The notes below the pieces were generated by a model. That model was not told the origin of the DNA. It searched no databases and was given only the letters and a program-made list of their open reading frames with translations. Below are positions 36,136 to 50,960 of a stretch of DNA of 64,000 bases, piece by piece. Numbering within the stretch: position 1 is the stretch's first letter; the number at the start of each line of letters is the position of its first letter. A program made the translations under genes and the position numbers. This stretch comes from Salminus brasiliensis (taxonomy: Eukaryota > Chordata > Actinopteri > Characiformes > Bryconidae), in NCBI RefSeq assembly GCF_030463535.1, contig NC_132901.1, positions 8,004,959 through 8,068,958 of the forward strand, written 5' to 3'.

Positions 36136-39100
36136 AGCCTTAGGTTTATGGTGAGATTCGAGCGAGCAAGAATAGGTTCATAGAAATTTTTTTGATGTAG
36201 AGGGTTGGAGCAAAGCAAAAGGACGAGGGTAGAGTAAGTAAAATAGTATGGCGGTCAAAGGCCTCAGTTTTATGATGAAGGTGGATTGAGTTAAAGTGAC
36301 GGTGAGCTTAAGCCTTTGCCTTAGGATACAAAGGAAGGTTCAGTAAAAGTGAGTTTCAACATTAGCCATCAGCCTCATGATTTGGATACACATGGCCTCG
36401 GCCTACTGAGGAATGCACATCTAAGTAGAATGGTCATGACTGCATGGAATGGGTTAAATGAAAGTAAAAGTTTAAAAATAATAATTTGGTGTGTTGCTTA
36501 TTGAGATAGAGGGAGGGATGGGGTTAATTTGTTTTAGGACAAGAATGAGATTGGAGTTGTTTCATGTGAGGAGTTTGAAAAAGGATGGGGAGTGATTTTG
36601 TATAATGGTTGGAGGAAGGATGGTGTTATTTCATTTTAGGGTTGGAGAGAGAAGGTGGTGGGGTTTGTATTAGAGTATGAATGAAAATGGGTTATTTTAT
36701 TTTGGGGTTAGACGGCGGATGGGGTTATTTGGTTTCATGGTTAGAATGATGTTAAGGTTATGTTGTACTAGGTTAAGAGGGAGGACAGAGTTATTTTGTA
36801 TTAGGACTATTTGGTTTGGTTCACTAAAAGATGAATTTGGTTGAAGCCTTAGGTTAATGGTGAGATTCGAGCGAGCAAGAATAGGTTCAGAGCTAGACTT
36901 ATGATGTAGAGGGTCGGAGCAAGGCAAAAGGACGAGGGTAGAGTAAGTAAAATAGTATGGCGGTCAAAGGCCTCAGGTTTATGATGAAGGTGGATTGAGT
37001 TAAAGTGACCGTGAGCTTAGGCCGTTGCCTTAGGATACAAAGGAAGGTTCAGTAAAAGTGAGTTTCAACATTAGCCATCAGCCTGATGATTTGGATACAC
37101 ATGGCCTCGGCCTACTGAGGAATGCACATCTAAGTAGAATGGTCATGACTGCATGGAATGGGTTAAATGAAAGTAAAAGTTTAAAAATAATAATTTGGTG
37201 TGTTGCTTATTGAGATAGAGGGAGGGATGGGGTTAATTTGTTTTAGTACAAGAATGAAATTGGAGTTGTTTCATGTGAGAGGTTCGAATGAGGATGGGGA
37301 GTGATTTTGTATAATGGTTGGAGGAAGGATGGTGTTATTTCATTTTAGGGTTGGAGAGAGAAGGTCGTGGGGTTTGTATTAGAGTATGAATGAAAATGGG
37401 TTATTTTATTTTGGGGTTAGACGGCGGATGGGGTTATTTGGTTTCATGGTTAGAATGATGTTAAGGTTATGTTGTACTAGGTTAAGAGGGAGGACAGAGT
37501 TATTTTGTATTAGGACTATTTGGTTTGGTTCACTAAAAGATGAATTTGGTTGAAGCCTTAGGTTAATGGTGAGATTCGAGCGAGCAAGAATAGGTTCAGA
37601 GCTAGACTTTTGATGTAGAGGGTCGGAGCAAGGCAAAAGGACGAGGGTAGAGTAAGTAAAATAGTATGGCGGTCAAAGACCTCAGGTTTATGATGAAGGT
37701 GGATTGAGTTAAAGTGACGGTGAGCTTAAGCCTTTGCCTTAGGATACAAAGGAAGGTTCAGTAAAAGTGAGTTTCAACATTAGCCATCAGCCTGATGATT
37801 TGGATACACATGGCCTCGGCCTACTGAGGAATGCACATCTAAGTAGAATGGTCATGACTGCATGGAATGGGTTAAATGAAAGTAAAAGTTTAAAAATAAT
37901 AATTTGGTGTGTTGCTTATTGAGATAGAGGGAGGGATGGGGTTAATTTGTTTTAGTACAAGAATGAGATTTGAGTTGTTTCATGTGAGGGGTTCGAATGA
38001 GGATGGAGTGATTTTGTATAATGGTTGGAGGAAGGATGGGGTTATTTCATTTTAGGGTTTGTGAGAGAAGGTGGTGGGGTTTGTATTAGAGTATGAATGG
38101 AAATGGGTTATTTTATTTTGGGGTTAGACGGCGGATGGGGTTATTTGTTTTCATGGTTAGAATGATGTTAAGGTTATGTTGTACTAGGTTAAGAGGGAGG
38201 ACAGAGTTATTTTGTATTAGGACTATTTGGTTTGGTTCACTAAAAGGTGAATTTGGTTGAAGTCTTAGGTTAATGGTGAGATTCGAGCGAGCAAGAATAG
38301 GTTCATAGATATTTTTTTGATGTAGAGGGTCGGAGCAATGCCAAAGGACGAGGGTAGAGTAAGTAAAATAGTATGGCGGTCAAAGGCCTCAGTTTTATGA
38401 TGAAGGTGGATTGAGTTAAAGTGACGGTGAGTTTAAGCCTTTGCCTTAGGATACAAAGGAAGGTTCAGTAAAAGTGAGTTTCAACATTAGCCATCAGCCT
38501 GATGATTTGGATACACATGGCCTCGGCCTACTGAGGAATGCACATCTAAGTAGAATGGTCATGACTGCATGGAATGGGTTAAATGAAAGTAAAAGTTTAA
38601 AAATAATAATTTGGTGTGTTGCTTATTGAGATAGAGGGAGGGATGGGGTTACTTTGTTTTAGTACAAGAATGAGATTTGAGTTTTTTCTTGTGAGGGGTT
38701 CCAAAATGGATGGAGTGATTTTGTATAATGGTTGGAGGAAGGATGGGGTTATTTCATTTTAGGGTTTGTGAGAGAAGGTGGTGGGGTTTGTATTAGAGTA
38801 TGAATGGAAATGGGTTATTTTATTTTGGGGTTAGACGGCGGATGGGGTTATTTGGTTTCATGGTTAGAATGATGTTAAGGTTATGTTGTACTAGGTTAAG
38901 AGGGAGGACAGAGTTATTTTGTATTAGGACTATTTGGTTTGGTTCACTAAAAGATGAATTTGGTTGAAGTCTTAGGTTAATGGTGAGATTCGAGCGAGCA
39001 AGAATAGGTTCATAGAAATTTTTTTGATGTAGAGGGTTGGAGCAAAGCAAAAGGACGAGGGTAGAGTAAGTAAAATAGTATGGCGGTCAAAGGCCTCAGT

Positions 39101-42100
39101 TTTATGATGAAGGTGGATTGAGTTAAAGTGACGGTGAGCTTAAGCCTTTGCCTTAGGATACAAAGGAAGGTTCAGTAAAAGTGAGTTTCAACATTAGCCA
39201 TCAGCCTCATGATTTGGATACACATGGCCTCGGCCTACTGAGGAATGCACATCTAAGTAGAATGGTCATGACTGCATGGAATGGGTTAAATGAAAGTAAA
39301 AGTTTAAAAATAATAATTTGGTGTGTTGCTTATTGAGATAGAGGGAGGGATGGGGTTAATTTGTTTTAGGACAAGAATGAGATTGGAGTTGTTTCATGTG
39401 AGGAGTTTGAAAAAGGATGGGGAGTGATTTTGTATAATGGTTGGAGGAAGGATGGTGTTATTTCATTTTAGGGTTGGAGAGAGAAGGTGGTGGGGTTTGT
39501 ATTAGAGTATGAATGAAAATGGGTTATTTTATTTTGGGGTTAGACGGCGGATGGGGTTATTTGGTTTCATGGTTAGAATGATGTTAAGGTTATGTTGTAC
39601 TAGGTTAAGAGGGAGGACAGAGTTATTTTGTATTAGGACTATTTGGTTTGGTTCACTAAAAGATGAATTTGGTTGAAGCCTTAGGTTAATGGTGAGATTC
39701 GAGCGAGCAAGAATAGGTTCAGAGCTAGACTTATGATGTAGAGGGTCGGAGCAAGGCAAAAGGACGAGGGTAGAGTAAGTAAAATAGTATGGCGGTCAAA
39801 GGCCTCAGGTTTATGATGAAGGTGGATTGAGTTAAAGTGACCGTGAGCTTAGGCCGTTGCCTTAGGATACAAAGGAAGGTTCAGTAAAAGTGAGTTTCAA
39901 CATTAGCCATCAGCCTGATGATTTGGATACACATGGCCTCGGCCTACTGAGGAATGCACATCTAAGTAGAATGGTCATGACTGCATGGAATGGGTTAAAT
40001 GAAAGTAAAAGTTTAAAAATAATAATTTGGTGTGTTGCTTATTGAGATAGAGGGAGGGATGGGGTTAATTTGTTTTAGTACAAGAATGAGATTTGAGTTG
40101 TTTCATGTGAGGGGTTCGAATGAGGATGGAGTGATTTTGTATAATGGTTGGAGGAAGGATGGGGTTATTTCATTTTAGGGTTTGTGAGAGAAGGTGGTGG
40201 GGTTTGTATTAGAGTATGAATGGAAATGGGTTATTTTATTTTGGGGTTAGACGGCGGATGGGGTTATTTGTTTTCATGGTTAGAATGATGTTAAGGTTAT
40301 GTTGTACTAGGTTAAGAGGGAGGACAGAGTTATTTTGTATTAGGACTATTTGGTTTGGTTCACTAAAAGGTGAATTTGGTTGAAGTCTTAGGTTAATGGT
40401 GAGATTCGAGCGAGCAAGAATAGGTTCATAGATATTTTTTTGATGTAGAGGGTCGGAGCAATGCCAAAGGACGAGGGTAGAGTAAGTAAAATAGTATGGC
40501 GGTCAAAGGCCTCAGTTTTATGATGAAGGTGGATTGAGTTAAAGTGACGGTGAGTTTAAGCCTTTGCCTTAGGATACAAAGGAAGGTTCAGTAAAAGTGA
40601 GTTTCAACATTAGCCATCAGCCTGATGATTTGGATACACATGGCCTCGGCCTACTGAGGAATGCACATCTAAGTAGAATGGTCATGACTGCATGGAATGG
40701 GTTAAATGAAAGTAAAAGTTTAAAAATAATAATTTGGTGTGTTGCTTATTGAGATAGAGGGAGGGATGGGGTTACTTTGTTTTAGTACAAGAATGAGATT
40801 TGAGTTTTTTCTTGTGAGGGGTTCCAAAATGGATGGAGTGATTTTGTATAATGGTTGGAGGAAGGATGGGGTTATTTCATTTTAGGGTTTGTGAGAGAAG
40901 GTGGTGGGGTTTGTATTAGAGTATGAATGGAAATGGGTTATTTTATTTTGGGGTTAGACGGCGGATGGGGTTATTTGGTTTCATGGTTAGAATGATGTTA
41001 AGGTTATGTTGTACTAGGTTAAGAGGGAGGACAGAGTTATTTTGTATTAGGACTATTTGGTTTGGTTCACTAAAAGATGAATTTGGTTGAAGTCTTAGGT
41101 TAATGGTGAGATTCGAGCGAGCAAGAATAGGTTCATAGAAATTTTTTTGATGTAGAGGGTTGGAGCAAAGCAAAAGGACGAGGGTAGAGTAAGTAAAATA
41201 GTATGGCGGTCAAAGGCCTCAGTTTTATGATGAAGGTGGATTGAGTTAAAGTGACGGTGAGCTTAAGCCTTTGCCTTAGGATACAAAGGAAGGTTCAGTA
41301 AAAGTGAGTTTCAACATTAGCCATCAGCCTCATGATTTGGATACACATGGCCTCGGCCTACTGAGGAATGCACATCTAAGTAGAATGGTCATGACTGCAT
41401 GGAATGGGTTAAATGAAAGTAAAAGTTTAAAAATAATAATTTGGTGTGTTGCTTATTGAGATAGAGGGAGGGATGGGGTTAATTTGTTTTAGGACAAGAA
41501 TGAGATTGGAGTTGTTTCATGTGAGGAGTTTGAAAAAGGATGGGGAGTGATTTTGTATAATGGTTGGAGGAAGGATGGTGTTATTTCATTTTAGGGTTGG
41601 AGAGAGAAGGTGGTGGGGTTTGTATTAGAGTATGAATGAAAATGGGTTATTTTATTTTGGGGTTAGACGGCGGATGGGGTTATTTGGTTTCATGGTTAGA
41701 ATGATGTTAAGGTTATGTTGTACTAGGTTAAGAGGGAGGACAGAGTTATTTTGTATTAGGACTATTTGGTTTGGTTCACTAAAAGATGAATTTGGTTGAA
41801 GCCTTAGGTTAATGGTGAGATTCGAGCGAGCAAGAATAGGTTCAGAGCTAGACTTATGATGTAGAGGGTCGGAGCAAGGCAAAAGGACGAGGGTAGAGTA
41901 AGTAAAATAGTATGGCGGTCAAAGGCCTCAGGTTTATGATGAAGGTGGATTGAGTTAAAGTGACCGTGAGCTTAGGCCGTTGCCTTAGGATACAAAGGAA
42001 GGTTCAGTAAAAGTGAGTTTCAACATTAGCCATCAGCCTGATGATTTGGATACACATGGCCTCGGCCTACTGAGGAATGCACATCTAAGTAGAATGGTCA

Positions 42101-45100
42101 TGACTGCATGGAATGGGTTAAATGAAAGTAAAAGTTTAAAAATAATAATTTGGTGTGTTGCTTATTGAGATAGAGGGAGGGATGGGGTTAATTTGTTTTA
42201 GTACAAGAATGAAATTGGAGTTGTTTCATGTGAGAGGTTCGAATGAGGATGGGGAGTGATTTTGTATAATGGTTGGAGGAAGGATGGTGTTATTTCATTT
42301 TAGGGTTGGAGAGAGAAGGTCGTGGGGTTTGTATTAGAGTATGAATGAAAATGGGTTATTTTATTTTGGGGTTAGACGGCGGATGGGGTTATTTGGTTTC
42401 ATGGTTAGAATGATGTTAAGGTTATGTTGTACTAGGTTAAGAGGGAGGACAGAGTTATTTTGTATTAGGACTATTTGGTTTGGTTCACTAAAAGATGAAT
42501 TTGGTTGAAGCCTTAGGTTAATGGTGAGATTCGAGCGAGCAAGAATAGGTTCAGAGCTAGACTTTTGATGTAGAGGGTCGGAGCAAGGCAAAAGGACGAG
42601 GGTAGAGTAAGTAAAATAGTATGGCGGTCAAAGACCTCAGGTTTATGATGAAGGTGGATTGAGTTAAAGTGACGGTGAGCTTAAGCCTTTGCCTTAGGAT
42701 ACAAAGGAAGGTTCAGTAAAAGTGAGTTTCAACATTAGCCATCAGCCTGATGATTTGGATACACATGGCCTCGGCCTACTGAGGAATGCACATCTAAGTA
42801 GAATGGTCATGACTGCATGGAATGGGTTAAATGAAAGTAAAAGTTTAAAAATAATAATTTGGTGTGTTGCTTATTGAGATAGAGGGAGGGATGGGGTTAA
42901 TTTGTTTTAGTACAAGAATGAGATTTGAGTTGTTTCATGTGAGGGGTTCGAATGAGGATGGAGTGATTTTGTATAATGGTTGGAGGAAGGATGGGGTTAT
43001 TTCATTTTAGGGTTTGTGAGAGAAGGTGGTGGGGTTTGTATTAGAGTATGAATGGAAATGGGTTATTTTATTTTGGGGTTAGACGGCGGATGGGGTTATT
43101 TGTTTTCATGGTTAGAATGATGTTAAGGTTATGTTGTACTAGGTTAAGAGGGAGGACAGAGTTATTTTGTATTAGGACTATTTGGTTTGGTTCACTAAAA
43201 GGTGAATTTGGTTGAAGTCTTAGGTTAATGGTGAGATTCGAGCGAGCAAGAATAGGTTCATAGATATTTTTTTGATGTAGAGGGTCGGAGCAATGCCAAA
43301 GGACGAGGGTAGAGTAAGTAAAATAGTATGGCGGTCAAAGGCCTCAGTTTTATGATGAAGGTGGATTGAGTTAAAGTGACGGTGAGTTTAAGCCTTTGCC
43401 TTAGGATACAAAGGAAGGTTCAGTAAAAGTGAGTTTCAACATTAGCCATCAGCCTGATGATTTGGATACACATGGCCTCGGCCTACTGAGGAATGCACAT
43501 CTAAGTAGAATGGTCATGACTGCATGGAATGGGTTAAATGAAAGTAAAAGTTTAAAAATAATAATTTGGTGTGTTGCTTATTGAGATAGAGGGAGGGATG
43601 GGGTTACTTTGTTTTAGTACAAGAATGAGATTTGAGTTTTTTCTTGTGAGGGGTTCCAAAATGGATGGAGTGATTTTGTATAATGGTTGGAGGAAGGATG
43701 GGGTTATTTCATTTTAGGGTTTGTGAGAGAAGGTGGTGGGGTTTGTATTAGAGTATGAATGGAAATGGGTTATTTTATTTTGGGGTTAGACGGCGGATGG
43801 GGTTATTTGGTTTCATGGTTAGAATGATGTTAAGGTTATGTTGTACTAGGTTAAGAGGGAGGACAGAGTTATTTTGTATTAGGACTATTTGGTTTGGTTC
43901 ACTAAAAGATGAATTTGGTTGAAGTCTTAGGTTAATGGTGAGATTCGAGCGAGCAAGAATAGGTTCATAGAAATTTTTTTGATGTAGAGGGTTGGAGCAA
44001 AGCAAAAGGACGAGGGTAGAGTAAGTAAAATAGTATGGCGGTCAAAGGCCTCAGTTTTATGATGAAGGTGGATTGAGTTAAAGTGACGGTGAGCTTAAGC
44101 CTTTGCCTTAGGATACAAAGGAAGGTTCAGTAAAAGTGAGTTTCAACATTAGCCATCAGCCTCATGATTTGGATACACATGGCCTCGGCCTACTGAGGAA
44201 TGCACATCTAAGTAGAATGGTCATGACTGCATGGAATGGGTTAAATGAAAGTAAAAGTTTAAAAATAATAATTTGGTGTGTTGCTTATTGAGATAGAGGG
44301 AGGGATGGGGTTAATTTGTTTTAGGACAAGAATGAGATTGGAGTTGTTTCATGTGAGGAGTTTGAAAAAGGATGGGGAGTGATTTTGTATAATGGTTGGA
44401 GGAAGGATGGTGTTATTTCATTTTAGGGTTGGAGAGAGAAGGTGGTGGGGTTTGTATTAGAGTATGAATGAAAATGGGTTATTTTATTTTGGGGTTAGAC
44501 GGCGGATGGGGTTATTTGGTTTCATGGTTAGAATGATGTTAAGGTTATGTTGTACTAGGTTAAGAGGGAGGACAGAGTTATTTTGTATTAGGACTATTTG
44601 GTTTGGTTCACTAAAAGATGAATTTGGTTGAAGCCTTAGGTTAATGGTGAGATTCGAGCGAGCAAGAATAGGTTCAGAGCTAGACTTATGATGTAGAGGG
44701 TCGGAGCAAGGCAAAAGGACGAGGGTAGAGTAAGTAAAATAGTATGGCGGTCAAAGGCCTCAGTTTTATGATGAAGGTGGATTGAGTTAAAGTGACGGTG
44801 AGTTTAAGCCTTTGCCTTAGGATACAAAGGAAGGTTCAGTAAAAGTGAGTTTCAACATTAGCCATCAGCCTGATGATTTGGATACACATGGCCTCGGCCT
44901 ACTGAGGAATGCACATCTAAGTAGAATGGTCATGACTGCATGGAATGGGTTAAATGAAAGTAAAAGTTTAAAAATAATAATTTGGTGTGTTGCTTATTGA
45001 GATAGAGGGAGGGATGGGGTTAATTTGTTTTAGTACAAGAATGAGATTTGAGTTGTTTCATGTGAGGGGTTCGAATGAGGATGGAGTGATTTTGTATAAT

Positions 45101-45134
45101 GGTTGGAGGAAGGATGGGGTTATTTTATTTAGGG
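36136..45134. repeat. ~708-bp satellite array with higher-order ABCD pattern, unit III
   Basis: Monomer starts are 36136, 36845, 37554, 38261, 38968, 39677, 40384, 41091, 41800, 42509, 43216, 43923 and 44632 (last one truncated). Four types are separable by short diagnostic stretches: A has GAGGAGTTTGAAAAAGG, B has GAGAGGTTCGAATG, C has GAGGGGTTCGAATG with CATAGATATT following, D has GGGTTCCAAAATGG. The order is A-B-C-D-A-(B/C)-D-A-B-C-D-A-end. The two ABCD blocks (36136-38967 and 41091-43922) appear identical and are each 2,832 bp. Minus-strand 76-codon frames recur in A, B and D only. Confidence 0.93.
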
Positions 45135-45424
45135 TTGGAGAGAGAAAATGGTTATTTTCTATTAGGGTTAAAATGAAAAATGGGGTTTTAGGGTTTAAAT
45201 GAGCTTGGGTTTATTTTGTATTGGGGTTAGAGTGAAGGTGCAGTTATTTTGTATTAGGCTTGAAAAAGGGCATGATAGTTTTATGTTATGTTTAGAATAA
45301 GTTTTTTCTTTTTTTTTTGTTATTTTGTTTTTTGTGTTTTAGGGTTGGGGGGGTGTATGCAGTTATTTTGTGTTAGGGTTAGTATGAGATTTTTGGCTAT
45401 GGTATATTGGGTGTGTTACGAGTG
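45135..45424. repeat. Degenerate T/G-rich sub-repeats, unit III
   Basis: Same as 2491-2780 with a G-to-T change that lengthens the T-run (TTTTTTCTTTTTT). Confidence 0.65.
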
Positions 45425-46046
45425 CGTATTAGGGGACCTATGGAGAGCCGTTCCGAGTGTGGAAGCGCCGGTGACAAAGACGCATCGACGGTGGAAGTCA
45501 TACTGCGCACACACGGCAACACTGTGCTTTACACACTCCTCAAGGTCGCCTTGCACGACGAGCAAAACAACGCACCCACGTCTCGGATGCCCAGCACGCT
45601 CTCGACGAGGCTCTCCTCCAACGCACCGGATAACACTCGCCCAGTTCGTGGCACCTTTTGTCGCCGTTTTCCACCGATTAGCACGCCAAATGCGCCGCCG
45701 CCCGTTCGGCACGCCGGTAGCGTGGCACGCTTCGGTGAGCGCCGTATTAAACGCGGCGTCGTTACGCTGCCCTTCCCGTCTTCTCAACACACGGTGGAGC
45801 CTCTCGGAGACGAAAGAGCATTTCTACGCTCGCCAAGTTGAGCTTTCACCCATATTTCGCTCGACAAACGCCGAGAGAAAACACAAGTGCGAGACTGTCG
45901 CTGCCACACGGCTGTGCGGCATCGAGCGAGTTGAGTCTACAACGTTCTCATGTGGCTTTTAAGGGCCGGCCCCCTCGCTGCAGCGGGAGGTTCTACAGAA
46001 CGCTGCAGCAGTTTGTTCTCACTCGCGCTCACAGCAAAGCAGAACA
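45425..46046 (+). promoter_or_regulatory. CpG-rich H1 upstream block and promoter, unit III
   Basis: H1 box AAACACA at 45879-45885; TATA-like CTTTTAAGG at ~45956. A G-to-T change (GTTTGTTCTC) lies in the 5' UTR. Confidence 0.75.
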
Positions 46047-46670
46047 ATGGCAGAAGTCGCTCCAGCCCCAGCCGCCTCGGCGCCCGCCAAGGCCCCCAAG
46101 AAGAAGGCCGCCGCCCGCCCCAAGAAAGCCGGCCCCAGCGTGGGCGAGCTCATCGTCAAGGCCGTCTCGGCTTCCAAGGAGAGGAGCGGCGTGTCTCTCG
46201 CCGCCCTGAAGAAAGCCCTGGCTGCCGGCGGCTACGACGTCGAGAAGAACAACTCACGCGTTAAGCTCGCCGTCAAGAGCCTCGTCACCAAGGGCACTCT
46301 GGTGCAGACCAAAGGCACCGGCGCGTCGGGCTCTTTCAAGCTTAACAAGAAGCAGACCGAGGCAAAGAAGAAGCCGGCCGCCAAGAAACCGGCACCTAAA
46401 GCTAAGAAGCCGGCCGCCAAGAAACCAGCCGCGGCCAAGAAGCCCAAGAAGGTAGCAGCCAAGAAACCCACTGCGGCTAAGAAATCCCCCAAGAAGGCCA
46501 AGAAGCCCGTCGCGGCCGCTAAGAAGGCAGCGAAGAGCCCCAAGAAGGCCAAGAAGCCGGCGGCTCCCAAAAAGGCGACCAAGAGCCCAAAGAAAGCCAA
46601 AACGGTCAAGCCTAAAGCAGCTAAGCCCAAGGCGGCGAAGGCGAAAAAGGCTGCCCCTAAGAAGAAGTAA
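46047..46670 (+). CDS. Linker histone H1 (unit III)
   Basis: 207 residues, no amino-acid difference from the other copies despite the repetitive Lys/Ala/Pro tail, where length changes would be expected if copies drifted independently. Homogenisation of the coding region therefore extends across the greatly expanded array to its left. Confidence 0.98.
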   Translation: MAEVAPAPAASAPAKAPKKKAAARPKKAGPSVGELIVKAVSASKERSGVSLAALKKALAAGGYDVEKNNSRVKLAVKSLVTKGTLVQTKGTGASGSFKLNKKQTEAKKKPAAKKPAPKAKKPAAKKPAAAKKPKKVAAKKPTAAKKSPKKAKKPVAAAKKAAKSPKKAKKPAAPKKATKSPKKAKTVKPKAAKPKAAKAKKAAPKKK

Positions 46671-46713
46671 ACAGTAACGCCGTTTACCTTCATGTCTTGT
46701 TTCTCTATTCAAC

Positions 46714-46729
46714 GGCTCTTTTAAGAGCC
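46714..46729 (+). promoter_or_regulatory. Histone 3' stem-loop, H1 unit III
   Basis: Canonical hairpin with ACCCA. Confidence 0.97.
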
Positions 46730-47089
46730 ACCCACAGTTTCATAAAAAAACAGCTTTTTTCCCCCCTTGTTACTGCACAATGAAATGATTGTTAAAAAAA
46801 AAAAAAACACTCAACAACACAAAAATAGCTCTCATTACTTTCCCCACACAATAATTATATATGATCAATATATATATATTTTTTTGGTTTGGTCATACGT
46901 GTTACATTTGAGCGGGAAAGGGAAAGAAAACGCGGGGCACGAGTGGGGGTAAATGTTTCTTTCTTTAACCCGTTTTCTTTCTTCCTTTCTCTCTCTCGCT
47001 CACACAGACACACAGCACGAGAGGAGGGAGGGGGTCGGGTAGGAAAGCGAGCAGAGGTGGGAGGACGCTAGAGTCTGACGGCGGAAATG
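46730..47089. other. H1-H2A spacer, unit III
   Basis: Longer A-run, shorter (TA)n and several small differences from units I/II (CTTGTTACTGCACAATGAAATG, GGAGGGAGGGGG). No gene. Confidence 0.65.
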
Positions 47090-47602
<513 letters not shown>

Positions 47603-47636
47603 ATTGGCGCTCTCCGTTGATTTATCTATACACAAA

Positions 47637-47652
47637 GGCTCTTTTAAGAGCC
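47637..47652 (+). promoter_or_regulatory. Histone 3' stem-loop, H2A unit III
   Basis: Canonical hairpin with ACCCA. Confidence 0.97.
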
Positions 47653-47863
47653 ACCCATTTTTTCTAAGAAAAGTGCTGCTCCTTTACAAACAACACTACA
47701 TATTCCTCACGTGATTTCCAACTGCATAAAAAAATAATAGCTTTATGAACCGAGTTATTATATAAACACACTGCCATGCAATACACAATTGCCCTTTTTC
47801 ATATATTTCACGTACTGAGATCAACACCCTATGCATATGTGCATGTATACACACATTCTCTCG

Positions 47864-47896
<33 letters not shown>

Positions 47897-48045
47897 TGTG
47901 TTTAATGTTCGCTGTAATGTACAGTACATTGATTAGTTTGATCATATTATTGTTCTTATTATTATATATTCTTTTAATGCTTTTTTTTTTCTTTGTTGTT
48001 TTGTATTACAGGAGCCCGCCGTTTTGCTTTTAGGTTTGAAAAGAA
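47653..48045. repeat. H2A-H3 spacer with shorter (CA)n, unit III
   Basis: (CA)n at about 47871-47895, a few repeats shorter than in units I and II. No gene. Confidence 0.7.
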
Positions 48046-48620
<575 letters not shown>

Positions 48621-48655
48621 ACAGAGCGCTTCGACGTTTACCTGAAATACCCAAC

Positions 48656-48671
48656 GGCTCTTTTAAGAGCC
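48656..48671 (+). promoter_or_regulatory. Histone 3' stem-loop, H3 unit III
   Basis: Hairpin followed by ACCTA. Confidence 0.96.
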
Positions 48672-50651
48672 ACCTACCCGTGTCCGCGCCGAAACAGCAA
48701 ATGTCCGCCTCACCTCGGTGTTGCGTTTATATAATGTAAGGCTATTATGACGCGCGCGCGCTTCTAAGTTCCATAGGGCTGCGCGAGCAAAACCAGCCGT
48801 AAGACAGTGGTTGTAAAGTTTAGCAAAAAAAACAACAACTAATATATATGTGTATATATATATTATAACGTTTTGTACAACATTTCACATCAAAATCGCC
48901 ATATTTAACATGTGTTTTAATACATATTAATACGTTTCTTTAAATACCTAGCAATATGATTATACATATTTAATAGTTTGGAAACAGTTCATTCACCCCA
49001 GCAAAAAGTTGAAGCCACTGCTACTTCAGTAGAACACTACACTTTATACTATGTAGTGTTTAGGCCGGTTTTGGCCTATTACAAACGGCATTTGACATGG
49101 ATGGAGCGTGGATCCCACCGCGTGGTGAAACTATACAACTGCAAGCACAGTTTCAGAGAGCAATGTATGTGTATATTTATATAATGAGAGCTTGATTTTG
49201 GGTACCTACGTTTCATACATATGCAAAATGAGTTTGATTCCATAGAGAGTAAGCGAGACCAGCTGTGGGGCCGCAGTAAAGGAGTTAAGTGTATATTCCG
49301 GAGAGGACCACCGTTGTTGTGGGAACGCAGACATATGTCATGGATGGAGCGTGGATGCCATCGTGTGGTAAAACTAGGCAAATGCAAACGTTAACTACGT
49401 AGATTTATTCGTGTATGTGTGTGAATGTAACAGCTTTTTTCATTTGATAGATGGTTGTGAACTCCAGTACGTCTACTAAATCATTTGTATTGCGGTGTTA
49501 TTTTGGTTAGTGTTTTTTAAAGTACATTTTAAAAAATGTTTCTATTGAAGCATACTTCAGTTCAGGGCATTTTAGTAGCCAGCATGGTTACCAGTTCTCA
49601 TGCTGCCAGGCAATGAAATGGAAACTTAATTTAGGGTAATTTTATACACATTAAATATGATTGTTAACTGCACCAACAAATCTAAAAAGTAATTACGTGT
49701 CTTACGTGATGATTTTCGTTTGGGCTTGGGTTTCATTTCAACAATATGCTAACGATAACATACTCCAGACTGTATAATCTCCTTCCACAACTAGATAAAA
49801 TGTCTTGTTTTGAAGAACGCTTGATAGAAGTCTTTAATAAAGGCACTTTATTAGCCATCATGACAACCAAACAGCATGCAGTTATGTAAAAAGCCACCAA
49901 TTTACTCACTGCTAGAAGCCATTGAGACAAACTATAGAGTAGTGCACTTCTATGTAGGACCTTTATTTCCTTTTCTTTAGAGCCCTTAAACTCTGTGTAT
50001 TAGCTTATATTGAGGTTACCATAATAATCATAAATCAGTAAAAAACACCGCTCATCTGCTATCAAGACCTGACCGAGGAGCTGGAGGCCAGTGGAGCAAA
50101 GCTAAAATATGGAAAAGCATACGCACCCTCAAATTGGTGCAAAAAAAAATAAATAATAATTTTAATCATTCAAGGCATAGGTAAGTAACAAATGAATACA
50201 AAAGTGCTAACAAAAGTGAATGAAAAGCCAGCCGTACTCACTTGTGAATTCGCTTTTTTGATTTTGCTTCTTTAAACGTCTCTGTGGACCAAAAAAAAAA
50301 GATTAATTGTTTTACATTTTAACCACACGATGGCATCCACGCTCCATTTACGTACTATGACCACAGACTTAAAGCTTAGCCCTGAAACTCCATCAGAAGC
50401 CTAAAAGACTTGACTAGAGAAGTGCACTTCTGTGTAGTGTATACAGTGTAAGGGATTTAGGAAGTGCCCTATTGCAAACGTCACCGTTGTTTTGGTATCG
50501 TGGATATATGTCATGGATGGAGCGTGGATGCCATCGTGTGGTCAAACTCGCAAATGCAAACGCTAAAAACATAGATGTATACGTGTATGTGTGTGAATGT
50601 TACAGCTTTTACATATGACAGATGGTTGTGAACTCCAGTAAGTCTACTAAG

Positions 50652-50960
50652 GGGCAGTGGTGGCTCAGCGGTTAGAGCGCCGGGATATCGATAACAGGGT
50701 TGTGGGTTCGAATCCCGGGCTCGGCAAGCTGCCACTGTTGGGCCCTTGAGCAAGGCCCTTTACCCTCTCTGCTCCCCGGGCGCTGGAGTTGGCTGCCCGC
50801 CGCTCTGGGTGTGTGTGTGTACTCACTGCCCCTAACACATGTGTGTGTGTGAGTGTGTGTTCACTACCAGATGGGTTAAATGCGGAGGACACATTTCGCT
50901 GTACAGTCCACACTGTACAGTGACGAATACGTGCACCTTTATCCTTTATCCTTTATCCTT
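50652..50960 (+). mobile_element. tRNA-derived SINE
   Basis: About 309 bp present only in this unit. The head is tRNA-like, with a pol III A box (TGGCTCAGCGG, 50661-50671) and a perfect B box (GGTTCGAATCC, 50705-50715). A conserved body follows (CTGCCACTGTTGGGCCC, CGCTGGAGTTGGCTGCC), and the tail is (ATCCTTT)n at ~50938-50961. A short TAAG duplication flanks it (50648-50651, 50961-50964); units I and II show the empty site at about 8007 and 23803. The body resembles a SINE common in otophysan fish genomes, from memory. Confidence 0.9.
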
